From assembly GCF_016658545.1 (NCBI RefSeq), contig NZ_JACVZC010000014.1:1-64000 (forward strand): a stretch of DNA of 64,000 nucleotides, given 5' to 3'. This DNA comes from Pseudomonas sp. S37. Lineage in GTDB: Bacteria; Pseudomonadota; Gammaproteobacteria; Pseudomonadales; Pseudomonadaceae. Of the stretch, positions 43,301 through 52,033 are shown one piece after another. A program made the position numbers and the translations under genes. The stretch's first letter is position 1. Each line of letters starts with the position of its first letter. The notes under the pieces are model-generated. The model ran no database searches, was not told the DNA's origin, and saw nothing but the letters and a program-made list of their open reading frames with translations.

Positions 43301-45712
43301 TTAATCAGCCAGTTTGTAAGCGATGATGTAATCGCCCATTTTCGTACCCAGCGAGCCATGCCCGCCGGCCGTTACCAGCACATACTGCTTGCCATCCTTG
43401 CCGGTGTAGCTCATCGGCGTGGCCTGGCCACCCGCTGGCAGGCGGGCTTTCCACAGTTCCTTGCCGTTGTTCACGTCATAGGCGCGCAGGTACTGGTCGA
43501 GGGTGCCGCTGAGGAAGCCGACGCCACCTGCGGTTACGATCGAGCCACCCATGCTTGGCACGCCAACCGGCAATCCGATCGGCACCGGGGTGCTGTCGCG
43601 GGTGGTACCGTTCTTGTGCTTCCACACCACCTTGTTGGTGAACAGGTCGATGGCGGCGACATAGCCCCAGGCCGGGGCCTGGCACGGTACGCCCAGCGGC
43701 GACATGAACGGGTGCATGGTGACTGCATACGGTGCGCCGGTGTTCGGCTGCACACCGCTGGTCTCGCTTTCGCGCTTGCTGCCTTCGGCAACCTGCTCAC
43801 GCGGGACCATCTTGGACACGAAGGCCATGTAGTTGGGCGAGGTGAACAGCAGTTGGCGCACCGGGTCGACCGACACGCTGCCCCAGTTGAACACGCCGAC
43901 GTTGCCCGGGTACACCAGCGAGCCCTGCTCGGACGGCGGGGTGTACTGGCCCTCGTAGCGCAGCTCGCGGAACTGGATGCGGCACAGCATCTGGTCGAAC
44001 GGCGTGGCGCCCCACATGGCCTGTTCGGTCAGTTCCGGACCAAGCAGGTTGAGGTCGGAGCGGGCCTGGGTCGGCGAGGTGTGGTCGCCTTTCACCGCAC
44101 CTTGCGGAGTGGGGATTTCGCGGATAGGCACGATCGGCGTGCCGTCGCGGCGGTCAAGCACATACAGGCTGCCTTGCTTGGTCGGCACGATGATCGCCGG
44201 CTTCACGCCATCGTCGGTCTTCAGGTGCACCAGGGTCGGCTGGCTGCCGACGTCCATGTCCCACAGGTCGTGGTGGGTGAACTGGTAGTTCCAGCGGGCC
44301 TTGCCGGTGGCCAGGTCCAGGGCGACCACGCCGGCGCTGTACTTCTCGGCACCCGGGGTGCGGTCGGCGCCCCACTGGTCCGGGGTCTGGTTGCCCAGTG
44401 GCAGGTAGATCATGCCAAGGTCTTCGTCGACGCTGGCGATCGACCACATGTTGGCCGAGTTGCGGCTGTACAGCTTGCCGGCTGCCAGCGGTTTGGTGTC
44501 GTCCGGGTTGTTGCTGTCCCAGTTCCACACCAGATGGCCGTCGTGCACATCGTAAGCGCGAATCACGCCCGACGGTTCGTTGGTCGACTCGTTGTCGGTG
44601 ACGTGGCCACCGATGATCACCAGGTCACGGGTGACCGCGGCAGGCGAGGTGGAGTAGTAGCCGCCAGCGGTGAACGGGCCAATGCCGGTGGTGAGGTCGA
44701 TCACGCCCTGGTTGGCGAAACCTTCGCACACCTTGCCGTTGTCGGCGTTGATGGCGATCAGGCGGGCGTCTGCGGTCGGCAGGTAGAGGCGGCGCGGGCA
44801 GGCCTGGGCTACGGCCTGGCCGGCGTCGGTAATTTTCGGCGCCGGGCTGCCATCGCGGCTGACATAGCGGTTTTCGTCATAGTACGAAACGCCGCGGCAG
44901 GTCATGTGGGCAAAGCCCTTGAAGGTGCCGGTCGGGCTCTTGACCTGCGGGTCGTAGCGCCAGATTTCCGCGCCGGTGTCCGGGTCCAGGGCCAGCAGGC
45001 GGCTGTGCGCGGTGCAGGCGTAGAGCATGCCGTTGACCTTCAGCGGGGTGTTCTGGTTGGTCAGCTCCACCGGGTCGTTTTCGGTCGGCAGGTCACCGGT
45101 GCGGATGCGCCAGGCTTCTTCCAGGCGGTAGGCGTTCTGCGGGGTGATCTGGCGCAGTGGCGAGTAGCGGTCGCCATGCTCGGTGCGGCCGTAGGCCTGC
45201 CATTCGCCATCCGGCATGGCCGGGGCGGCGCTGGCCATTTCGCTGCTGTCGCGGCCCAGTTCGCCGAACACTTCACCGGGGTGGGTGAACTGGCTGCCCA
45301 GGGCGCAGGCGCCGGAAGCGACCACGGCCACACTGAGCACGGCCGTGTTGACCTTGCTGGCCGGGCCGGTCAGCGGGCGGCGTGCCCATGGCAGCAGCAG
45401 TACCACGCCGATGGCGAACCACAGGGCCAGGCGCGGCACCAGTTGCCACCAGTCCAGGCCGACTTCGAGCAGCGCCCAGACGGTGCTGCCCAGCAGCACC
45501 AGGCCGTACAGGCCCAGGGCGATGCGGCGTTGGGCCAGCAGCAGGGCGCCGGACAGGGCAAAGCCGATACCGGCGATCAGGTAGTACAGCGATCCGCCCA
45601 CCTGGCTCAATTTGATACCGCCGGCCAGCAGGGCCAGCCCCATCAGTAACAGCAGTACGCCGATCAGGCGCGGTAGCCAGCGGCTTCCATGGTTGGCACC
45701 TTCAGTGCTCAT
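43301..45712 (-). CDS. gcd: Membrane-bound PQQ glucose dehydrogenase
   Basis: This 803-residue quinoprotein oxidises glucose to gluconolactone in the periplasm and passes electrons to ubiquinone. About five membrane segments occupy residues 12-150. The PQQ beta-propeller fills the rest (NQNTPLKVNGMLYACTAHSR, HHDLWDMDVGSQPTLVHL, VFNWGSVSVDPVRQLLFTSP). It follows oprB on the same strand after 31 bases, a glucose uptake and oxidation unit. Confidence 0.97.
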   Translation of the reverse strand: MSTEGANHGSRWLPRLIGVLLLLMGLALLAGGIKLSQVGGSLYYLIAGIGFALSGALLLAQRRIALGLYGLVLLGSTVWALLEVGLDWWQLVPRLALWFAIGVVLLLPWARRPLTGPASKVNTAVLSVAVVASGACALGSQFTHPGEVFGELGRDSSEMASAAPAMPDGEWQAYGRTEHGDRYSPLRQITPQNAYRLEEAWRIRTGDLPTENDPVELTNQNTPLKVNGMLYACTAHSRLLALDPDTGAEIWRYDPQVKSPTGTFKGFAHMTCRGVSYYDENRYVSRDGSPAPKITDAGQAVAQACPRRLYLPTADARLIAINADNGKVCEGFANQGVIDLTTGIGPFTAGGYYSTSPAAVTRDLVIIGGHVTDNESTNEPSGVIRAYDVHDGHLVWNWDSNNPDDTKPLAAGKLYSRNSANMWSIASVDEDLGMIYLPLGNQTPDQWGADRTPGAEKYSAGVVALDLATGKARWNYQFTHHDLWDMDVGSQPTLVHLKTDDGVKPAIIVPTKQGSLYVLDRRDGTPIVPIREIPTPQGAVKGDHTSPTQARSDLNLLGPELTEQAMWGATPFDQMLCRIQFRELRYEGQYTPPSEQGSLVYPGNVGVFNWGSVSVDPVRQLLFTSPNYMAFVSKMVPREQVAEGSKRESETSGVQPNTGAPYAVTMHPFMSPLGVPCQAPAWGYVAAIDLFTNKVVWKHKNGTTRDSTPVPIGLPVGVPSMGGSIVTAGGVGFLSGTLDQYLRAYDVNNGKELWKARLPAGGQATPMSYTGKDGKQYVLVTAGGHGSLGTKMGDYIIAYKLAD

Positions 45713-45743
45713 CGTAGGTTCTCCGTCAGGTCAAAAAAAGGGG

Positions 45744-47078
45744 TTAGAAACTGCTCTGGATCTTCAGGCCGCCGATCAGGGCGCCATCGACCTGCGACAC
45801 CCCGCCCGGGTGGCGGATGTACTGCAGGTTGGGGCGTACCGTGAGCCAGTCGGCCAGATGGATGCCGTAGTACAGCTCGGCGCTGTACTCGGTGTCCTGC
45901 ACGGGCAGGAAACCGGGGTTGTCGTAGTCGTCCAGGCCTGCGGCCTGGTTGGCCAGGCGGGCGTTCTTGCGGTAGGCAGGGTTGACGTGAACACGGGCCA
46001 GGGCGAAACCGATGTCGTCCTTGGCGCGGGCGTCGAAGGGCCCTTTGTATACCAGCCCTGCCTGTACATAGTTGTCGATGGCATTGGTCTTCTTGTCGTG
46101 CACCGTGGCGTTGGCGAACAGGCTCAGGCCGCGCGACTGGTCGGACGCCAGCGATGTCACTTGCTGCTGGGCGCCGAGCCACAAGCCATGCTTGCTCGAG
46201 CTGCTGCGGTAGGCGGCGCCGCTGAGGGCTGCCGGCTGACCGTTGCTGTCCTTGAGAACATCTTGTGCCTTGGCATTACTGTAGTAGTAGCCGGCGCGAT
46301 ATTCCCCTTTCAGGCCTTGGATACGTGGGCTCCATACCAGTTCGACCGGCATCACTGCGCCCTGGGTGCCGCTGCCGCTGAGCTTGAAGCCGTTGCCCGA
46401 CTCGAGATTGGAGGGGTTCTGTTCGAACACGCCAACCTGGGCGTACAGCTCGGGGTTGAGGTTGTAGCGCACGCGCAGGGCCCACTGGCTGACCGGCCAG
46501 TTGTACCAGATGCCACCCACCCAGTTACCGACCTGCGAGCCGCAGAAGGCCAGGTTCTGGAAGTCGCAAGGGAAGCTGTTGAAGTCCTCGCCTTCACCGA
46601 AACGGCCGAATTTAACGTCCAGCGCGCCATCGAAGTACTTTTGCTTGATCCATAGCTGCGTCAGCCGCCAGGTTTCGCCACGGCCCCAGACTTCCTGGGC
46701 CGAGGTGAAGCCGCCCACGCGCGGGTCGTTGATGCGGTCGTTGCTGATGTTGTCGCCATGGCGCTCGGTAACCGTCAACTGCATTTCGGTGTCATGCCAG
46801 CCGAGGATCTTTTCCAGGTCCAGGTGGCTGCCGAAGGTGAACTGGTCGCTGTAGCGCGCGGTGCGGTCGTGGTCGTAGCCGCCGTGCAGGTTGCTGCCCA
46901 TCTCGCCGGTGTAGCCGAGGGTAAAGTCGTAGCCTTGTTCCAGCAGCTGGCTGCGGGTGCCGCCCCAGTCGCCGAGCATCCAGGGTGAGTCGCTGGCGAA
47001 CATTTCGCTGGCGCCGGCGGGGCTGGCCAAGGCACTGAGGGCAAGGCCGATGTAACAGGTTTTGGGCAGTTGGAGCAT
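45744..47078 (-). CDS. oprB: Carbohydrate-selective porin OprB
   Basis: This 444-residue outer-membrane porin imports glucose and related sugars. The signal peptide is MLQLPKTCYIGLALSALASPAGA. OprB-family features are SPWMLGDWGGTRSQLLEQGY at the mature start, ELYYGIHLADWLTVRPNLQY near the end, and a terminal strand ending QSSF with Phe. It precedes gcd. Upstream is a 301-base gap with a REP pair and a short palindrome. Confidence 0.95.
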   Translation of the reverse strand: MLQLPKTCYIGLALSALASPAGASEMFASDSPWMLGDWGGTRSQLLEQGYDFTLGYTGEMGSNLHGGYDHDRTARYSDQFTFGSHLDLEKILGWHDTEMQLTVTERHGDNISNDRINDPRVGGFTSAQEVWGRGETWRLTQLWIKQKYFDGALDVKFGRFGEGEDFNSFPCDFQNLAFCGSQVGNWVGGIWYNWPVSQWALRVRYNLNPELYAQVGVFEQNPSNLESGNGFKLSGSGTQGAVMPVELVWSPRIQGLKGEYRAGYYYSNAKAQDVLKDSNGQPAALSGAAYRSSSSKHGLWLGAQQQVTSLASDQSRGLSLFANATVHDKKTNAIDNYVQAGLVYKGPFDARAKDDIGFALARVHVNPAYRKNARLANQAAGLDDYDNPGFLPVQDTEYSAELYYGIHLADWLTVRPNLQYIRHPGGVSQVDGALIGGLKIQSSF

Positions 47079-47221
47079 GAGGTAGCGCTATCTTCTGATT
47101 ATTGAAAAAACGGCAAGCGCATCGAAGGGACAGCCCTTCAATGGATATGGCGACAAGATGGTGTGAGTGAAGCGTTTCAGCTTGCGGCGGGGAGGATATA
47201 GGGGAAGTTGTAAGAAAAAAA

Positions 47222-47232
47222 GACAAATTGTC
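47222..47232. promoter_or_regulatory. Short palindrome upstream of oprB
   Basis: GACAA-A-TTGTC, a perfect 11-base palindrome about 145-155 bases before the oprB ATG, next to an A-rich tract. No regulator is assigned. The HexR form TTGT-N7/8-ACAA does not fit. Confidence 0.3.
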
Positions 47233-47290
47233 GCAGTTGATTGTTGCTGATCGGGTAACAGTAGGTATGTCGAGAGGGCAATTGAGGGAT

Positions 47291-47364
47291 CTGTGGGAGC
47301 GGGTTCACCCGCGAATGCGATGGTGGGGTTACCGCCGCATTCGCGGGTGAACCCGCTCCCACAG
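47291..47364. repeat. REP pair between the ZnuD-like gene and oprB
   Basis: Tail-to-tail pair CTGTGGGAGCGGGTTCACCC-GCGAATGCG mirrored by CGCATTCGCGGGTGAACCC-GCTCCCACAG. The spacer is about 16 bases. Confidence 0.88.
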
Positions 47365-47379
47365 TGAATCGCGTCAGGG

Positions 47380-49431
47380 CTAGAAGGTGGTACGCAAGCC
47401 CACTTCCACACTACGCCCCGGCGCCGGCGCAATATCACGCAGGATCGAGCTGGCATAGCGCACGGTCTGGTCGGTCAGGTTTTCCCCGCGTACAAATGCC
47501 AGCCACTGGCTCTGGCCAACTTCGAAGCGGTAGCCAACGCTGGCGCCCAGCGTGGTGTAGCCATCGGTGCTGGTTTCATTGGCCGGCTTGCGGTGCTGCG
47601 ATGCCGCGTGCTGCACGTCTACCCGGGCCTGCCAGCGGTCCAGTTCCCAGACCAGGCCGCTGTTCAACCGCAGTGGGGCGATGCGGGGGAGTGGTTCGCC
47701 GCTGTCGAGGTTCTTGGCCCGGGTGTAATCACCGGACAATTCCAGTGCAAAGCTGCCATAACGGTTCTCGGCCAGCTGCCAGCGGTCCTGGGCCTCGATG
47801 CCGTAGAAGCGCGCCCGCACGCCCTGGTACTGGTATTCCGGGAAGCCGTCGTCGTGATCGTGATCATGGTCGTGGTCATCTTCGTCATGGCCGTGGTCAT
47901 GCCCGCCTTCGCGCAGGTTGCCGGTACCGATCAGGCCGATGTAGTTGCGGAAGTGGCTGTAGAACACGCCGACGCTGCCTTTGTGCGTGCCATTGTCGAA
48001 ACGCAGGGCCAGGTCGGCGGAAATGGCTTTTTCCTTGTTCAGGCTGGCATCGCCGACTTCAAAGGCACCGGTGGCCACGTGCGCGCCATTGGCATACAGC
48101 TCGTAGAAGGTCGGGGCACGCTCGGTGTAGCCGAGGTTGGCCGCCAGCGACCAGATCGGGTCGAGCTGGTAAACCGCGCCTGAAGACAGGCTGAAGGCGT
48201 TGAAGCTGCTGGTGCTGTCGGCGTCGACGAAGTTCTCGTTGCCCTTGGCGTCCGGGTCTACACGGGTGTGCTCCATGCGTGCACCCAGGCTCAGGTTCAG
48301 GCGCTCGGTGGCTTGCCACTGCTCAAGCATGAACAGCGCCAGGCTGTCGGTATTGGTGTGCGGAACGAAGGCTTCCTCGCCCAGGGCGGAGAATTCGTTG
48401 CGGCTGACCTGTGCACCAATCACCCCTTCTACAGGCCCAAGCGGCTGATGGCGGGCTTCGATACGTGCTTCGTAGCCCTTGTTCTTGAAGGTGGTGTGCA
48501 CCTCGCCTTCTTCGATTTCGCTGTGTTCGTAGTCGGTGTAGCCGGCATCGACCTTGACCGAACTGAACGGGCCGTCGAGGTCGCGCAGTTCGGAGGCGAA
48601 GGCGTAGTGGTCCTGCTTCATGTCCAGGCGCACGCCGGATTCGGCCACCGAGCCATAGTTGCTGTCGTAGCGGCTGTACGACAGGCCGGCGTAGCCGTGG
48701 TCCCAGTGGTAGGCACCACCGATGGCGCCGCCGTCCTGGCGGCCATCGCTGTTTTCCAGGCGGTGCTTGCTGCCGGGGTCGTCGGCATCACGCACCTTGG
48801 CGCTGCGTGCGTAGCCAGGGATGCGCAGGTCGTTGAACTGGCGGCTGTTCGCGTCCAGGTGCAGGGCGAAGGCGCCGTTGCCGGCCTCGAGTTTACCGGC
48901 GCTGCTGCGGGTGGTGTCGGCGCCGCCGTAACGCAGTTCGCCGGCACCGTGGATGCCCTCGATCGGCGAATCCGGGATGCGGTTGTCGAAGGTGTTGACC
49001 ACGCCGCCGATGGCGTTGCCGCCATACAGCAGGGCGGCCGGGCCGCGGACGATTTCGACGCGGTCGACGGTCACCGGGTCCAGCGGTACGGCGTGGTCAT
49101 AGGACAGCGACGAGGCATCCAGCGCGCCCACGCCGTTGCGCAGGATGCGGATGCGGTCGCCGTCCAGGCCACGAATGACCGGGCGGCTGGCGCCAGGGCC
49201 GAACCAGGTCGAGGCGACACCGGGTTGCTTGTTCAGGGTTTCACCCAGGCTGCCGTGCTGCTGTTGCAGCAGGTTGTCGCCTTCGAGCACGGTACTGGGC
49301 GCTGCCAGCTGGCGGTTGCCCAATGGGTTGGCGGTGATGACCTGGGGTTCGAGTTCCACGGCCTGGCTGGGTGAGGCGGCCAGCCAGAGCGCGACGGCAA
49401 GGGGGGAGAGGCGAAGCGGTGAGTACAGCAT
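47380..49431 (-). CDS. znuD: ZnuD-like TonB-dependent receptor, zinc uptake
   Basis: This 683-residue outer-membrane receptor has signal peptide MLYSPLRLSPLAVALWLAASPSQA. The plug domain is about 30-150 (NKQPGVASTWFGPGASRPVI, VDRVEIVRGPAALLYGGNAI). The barrel ends in VEVGLRTTF. Residues about 511-530 form a His/Asp-rich loop (GGHDHGHDEDDHDHDHDHDD), as in ZnuD zinc receptors. I start at ATG 49431. The longer frame has no signal-like start. A Zur-like box lies 36-50 bases upstream. Zinc as substrate is inferred from these two features. Confidence 0.9.
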   Translation of the reverse strand: MLYSPLRLSPLAVALWLAASPSQAVELEPQVITANPLGNRQLAAPSTVLEGDNLLQQQHGSLGETLNKQPGVASTWFGPGASRPVIRGLDGDRIRILRNGVGALDASSLSYDHAVPLDPVTVDRVEIVRGPAALLYGGNAIGGVVNTFDNRIPDSPIEGIHGAGELRYGGADTTRSSAGKLEAGNGAFALHLDANSRQFNDLRIPGYARSAKVRDADDPGSKHRLENSDGRQDGGAIGGAYHWDHGYAGLSYSRYDSNYGSVAESGVRLDMKQDHYAFASELRDLDGPFSSVKVDAGYTDYEHSEIEEGEVHTTFKNKGYEARIEARHQPLGPVEGVIGAQVSRNEFSALGEEAFVPHTNTDSLALFMLEQWQATERLNLSLGARMEHTRVDPDAKGNENFVDADSTSSFNAFSLSSGAVYQLDPIWSLAANLGYTERAPTFYELYANGAHVATGAFEVGDASLNKEKAISADLALRFDNGTHKGSVGVFYSHFRNYIGLIGTGNLREGGHDHGHDEDDHDHDHDHDDGFPEYQYQGVRARFYGIEAQDRWQLAENRYGSFALELSGDYTRAKNLDSGEPLPRIAPLRLNSGLVWELDRWQARVDVQHAASQHRKPANETSTDGYTTLGASVGYRFEVGQSQWLAFVRGENLTDQTVRYASSILRDIAPAPGRSVEVGLRTTF

Positions 49432-49466
49432 GGGAATGGGGCGTTCCTTGGCAGATGCTTTTATAG

Positions 49467-49481
49467 TGTTACAACATAACA
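49467..49481 (-). promoter_or_regulatory. Candidate Zur box of the ZnuD-like gene
   Basis: TGTTA-CAACA-TAACA has perfect 5-base arms in an AT-rich promoter and contains GTTACAACATAAC, close to the gamma-proteobacterial Zur pattern GTTATANTATAAC. A further ATAAC follows at 49481-49485. Confidence 0.65.
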
Positions 49482-49595
49482 TAACTATTTCAGCACAGAG
49501 GTTTTGCCTATGGCCAGCAATTTTTCTGTCGCCTTGCCTGATCCCACCCGCCACTACACTCGTGTAAGGTGCGCATCTTTCCTACGGAGCACAGC

Positions 49596-49817
49596 ATGAG
49601 CACGGCCCAACACAACGCGCTGCACGGCAAGACCCTCGAACAGATCCTCACCGAGTTGGTGGCGCACTACCAATGGCAGGGCCTGGCCGAGCGCATCGAC
49701 GTGCGCTGCTTCAAGAGCAACCCGACCATCAAGTCGAGCCTGACCTTCCTGCGTAAAACGCCCTGGGCGCGGGAAAAGGTCGAGCAGTTGTATGTGAAGC
49801 TGCAGCGTCAGGCCTGA
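49596..49817 (+). CDS. VF530-family small DNA-binding protein
   Basis: This 73-residue protein carries the VF530 domain across its whole length ([40 protein letters not shown]). The fold resembles SAP-like/HTH DNA-binding proteins, and the function is unknown. I start at ATG 49596 with GGAG upstream. The frame extends 9 codons further without a ribosome site. It is followed by the Pr6Pr gene with one base between. Confidence 0.88.
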   Translation: MSTAQHNALHGKTLEQILTELVAHYQWQGLAERIDVRCFKSNPTIKSSLTFLRKTPWAREKVEQLYVKLQRQA

Positions 49818-49818
49818 C

Positions 49819-50454
49819 ATGCCGCGCCGCCCCTGGCTGACCGGCATGGCAGTGCTGGGTTGGTTCGGCCTGGCCGTGCAGGTTTACCTGGTGCTGCTGG
49901 CGCGTTGGCAGGAACAGGCCAGCCTGATTGGCGGCCTGATCAATGTGTTCGGCTATTTCACCGTGCTGACCAATACCCTGGTGGCGACGGTGCTCAGTTA
50001 TGCGGCGTTCGGTCGTGAAGGCCGTGCCAGGCGTTTTTTCCTGTCGCCGACGGTGAGTTCTGCGGTGGCCGCCAGCATCTTGTTGGTGGCGCTGGCCTAC
50101 AGCGTGTTGTTACGCCACCTGTGGCAGCCGCAGGGCTGGCAGTGGCTGGCGGACGAGTTGCTGCACGACGTGATGCCGGTGCTGTATACCCTGTACTGGT
50201 GGTGTGAGGTACCCAAGGGCCGCCTGCGGCTATGGCACTTGGCGGCGTGGGCGCTGTACCCGGCGGTTTACTTTGGCTATGCGCTGTGGCGGGGGAGCGA
50301 GATTGGCGTGTATGCCTACCCGTTCATCGATGTGGCGAGCCTGGGGTATGGGCGGGTGATGCTCAATGCCCTGGGGGTGCTGGCGGGGTTCTGGGGGATC
50401 GGGCTGGTGTTGCTGGTGGTGGATCGGTGGCGGGGGATGCACAGGGTTGCTTAG
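49819..50454 (+). CDS. Pr6Pr-family membrane protein
   Basis: This 211-residue protein has six membrane segments (about 8-27, 38-63, 76-98, 118-130, 140-158, 180-203). Typical Pr6Pr stretches are LINVFGYFTVLTNTLVATVL and HDVMPVLYTLYWW. The function is unknown. It is co-transcribed with the VF530 gene (one-base gap). Its last 16 coding bases recur 69 bases downstream within the REP cluster. Confidence 0.84.
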   Translation: MPRRPWLTGMAVLGWFGLAVQVYLVLLARWQEQASLIGGLINVFGYFTVLTNTLVATVLSYAAFGREGRARRFFLSPTVSSAVAASILLVALAYSVLLRHLWQPQGWQWLADELLHDVMPVLYTLYWWCEVPKGRLRLWHLAAWALYPAVYFGYALWRGSEIGVYAYPFIDVASLGYGRVMLNALGVLAGFWGIGLVLLVVDRWRGMHRVA

Positions 50455-50636
50455 CCTGTGCCGGCCTCTTCGCGGGTAAACCCGCTCCTACGACGATCGG
50501 GTAACATGCACAGGGTTGCTTGACCTGTATGGGCCTCTTCGCGGGTGAACCCGCTCCCACAGGAATACCACAGTCTTCAATGCTTGTGATTTACTTGTGG
50601 GAGCGGGTTCACCCGCGAAGAGGCCCGAGCAGGCTG
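50437..50636. repeat. Triple REP cluster with a duplicated gene end
   Basis: Three REP units. Units 1 and 2 (50457-50494 and 50527-50563) face the same way and lie 69 bases apart. Each is preceded by the same 16 bases ATGCACAGGGTTGCTT (50437-50452 and 50506-50521), the first of which is the 3' end of the Pr6Pr gene. Unit 3 (50596-50636) is inverted relative to unit 2. Confidence 0.9.
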
Positions 50637-50643
50637 AAAACAG

Positions 50644-51405
50644 TTATTCGTCGTCCGCAGTGCCGTCGGCCCGCCAGTAAGCCGCGGCTTTCAAAGCATC
50701 CTCAGGCACGCCTTTCTCCAGCAACAGCGTCTTGGCCTGGCGGGTGAGGGCTTTTTCCAGCGCCACCCAGCCATACAAACGACCTTGCGGCAAGGTCAGG
50801 TTCTGCACCAGTGCCAGCAAGTCTTCCTGCTGTCGACGCACCCAAATCACTTCCACCTGAGCCTTGCTCGGCAGCGGCTGACGTTCCTGTTCGTCCTCGA
50901 TCTGGATCACCGCCAGCACCTTGCGGCCTGCGGGCAACTCCTCCAGCCGCCGACCAATCGCCGGGATGGCAGTCTCGTCACCAATCAGCAAGTAGCTGTC
51001 GAAAATATCCGGCACCACCAGCGAAGCCCGTGGCCCGGCGATGTTCAGGGTTTGCCCGGGTGCGGCCTGCGCAGCCCAGGTAGAGGCAGGGCCATCGCCG
51101 TGCAGTACGAAGTCGATGTCCAGCTCATTGGCTACCAGGTCGATGCGCCGTGGCGTGTATTCGCGCATGGTTGGCCGTGCGCCACCCTCCTTGCCCAGGT
51201 TGCGTGCCTCGATGGCCTGTTGCTGCTCTGGCGTTTCGCCGAACAGCAGCTTGATATGGTCGTCGCTGCCCACGCTGGTGAAGCCCTGAAGCTCGGCACC
51301 ACCCAGGGTGATGCGGCGCATGCGCGGGGTCAGGTCGGTCACCCGCAGCACTTGCAGGCGGCGTTGGCGGATCTCGTGGTTGACGCGGTGAATGCTGTCA
51401 CTCAT
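50644..51405 (-). CDS. NfeF/YqjH-like ferric-siderophore reductase
   Basis: This 253-residue protein belongs to the siderophore-interacting FAD-binding family (SIP/ViuB/YqjH). The FAD motif MREYTPR lies near residue 85, and the NAD(P)H-binding part begins near DSYLLIGDETAIPAIGRRLE. It releases iron from ferric siderophores in the cytoplasm. I start at ATG 51405 (MSDSIHRVNHEIRQ). The longer frame overlaps the regulator in a different register. It overlaps the PadR gene by 8 bases, the same arrangement as E. coli yqjI-yqjH (nfeR-nfeF). Confidence 0.88.
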   Translation of the reverse strand: MSDSIHRVNHEIRQRRLQVLRVTDLTPRMRRITLGGAELQGFTSVGSDDHIKLLFGETPEQQQAIEARNLGKEGGARPTMREYTPRRIDLVANELDIDFVLHGDGPASTWAAQAAPGQTLNIAGPRASLVVPDIFDSYLLIGDETAIPAIGRRLEELPAGRKVLAVIQIEDEQERQPLPSKAQVEVIWVRRQQEDLLALVQNLTLPQGRLYGWVALEKALTRQAKTLLLEKGVPEDALKAAAYWRADGTADDE

Positions 51406-51949
51406 GGGGAGTCTCCCTGACAGGTTCGGCCGGCCCGGAGGCAATGGCCTTGGCGGTATGGTTGAGCAGGTCGCGGACCCGCTCGATTTCTTCTGCTGTC
51501 CAGCGGCCGCTGTGCATGTGCAGTGCGTGGCGCAGGTTGCCGACGGCTTCATGAATTTCTGGCGGGCGGTCGTGGCCGCGCAGGGCGCGCTTGCTGACTT
51601 CGATGCGCATGCGTACGCCGTCCAGTGCTACAGCCTGCTCGGCCAAGGCATTGCGGCCGGCATCGGTGATGGCATAGAGGCGTTTGCTGCCCTGCACCTG
51701 CCCACTGATCAGCTCGGCTTCTTCAAGGAAGTTCAAGGTGGGGTAGATCACCCCAGGGCTGGGGCTGTAGCTGCCGTCGAACAGGTTTTCAATCTGACGG
51801 ATCAGGTCGTAGCCATGGCCGGGCTGCTCGGCGAGCAGGTCCAGCATCAGCAGTTTGAGGTCACCGGGGGCGAACACGCGGGGGCCACGCTCGCCACGGC
51901 CGGGGCGCCGCTCGAAGGGGTCATGGGGGGTATGTTCACGCATGGGCAT
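51398..51949 (-). CDS. PadR-family regulator, NfeR/YqjI-like
   Basis: This 183-residue regulator has a PadR winged helix at about 28-100 (LLAEQPGHGYDLIRQIENLF, YSPSPGVIYPTLNFLEEAEL) and a C-terminal dimerisation helix region. The His-rich N-terminal tail of E. coli YqjI is reduced here to a short arm (REHTPHDPFERRPGRGERG). It is the first gene of the operon with the SIP reductase and most likely represses it in response to iron or nickel. ATG 51943 is an alternative start. Confidence 0.86.
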   Translation of the reverse strand: MPMREHTPHDPFERRPGRGERGPRVFAPGDLKLLMLDLLAEQPGHGYDLIRQIENLFDGSYSPSPGVIYPTLNFLEEAELISGQVQGSKRLYAITDAGRNALAEQAVALDGVRMRIEVSKRALRGHDRPPEIHEAVGNLRHALHMHSGRWTAEEIERVRDLLNHTAKAIASGPAEPVRETPHE

Positions 51950-51964
51950 GGGGCTCCGTCTTTG

Positions 51965-51998
51965 CGATATATCGTAAGATATTACTCAAGATATATCT
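51965..51998. promoter_or_regulatory. Phased GATAT array, candidate NfeR operator
   Basis: GATATATC (51966-51973), GATATTAC (51978-51985) and GATATATC (51990-51997) start exactly 12 bases apart. The outer two sit in 10-base palindromes CGATATATCG and AGATATATCT. They lie 16-49 bases upstream of the regulator start, where an autorepressor would bind. Confidence 0.6.
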
Positions 51999-52018
51999 AA
52001 AGACAAGCCCTTAATTGC

Positions 52019-52033
52019 AGATGATTATCATCT
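52019..52033. promoter_or_regulatory. Fur-like palindrome upstream of nfeR
   Basis: AGATGAT-T-ATCATCT is a perfect 7-1-7 palindrome, the geometry of Fur sites. Ten of the 13 central bases match AATGATAATCATT. It lies 70-84 bases before the PadR start and overlaps the stop codon of the PBP gene. Binding by Fur is inferred. Confidence 0.5.

Noticed and set aside
47204..47226. TTGT...ACAA upstream of oprB as a HexR site
   Set aside because: The gap is 11 bases instead of 7-8, and its centre is an A-tract.
50437..50636. REP cluster as a CRISPR array
   Set aside because: The repeats are palindromic REP units, irregularly spaced and inverted, without unique uniform spacers or cas genes.
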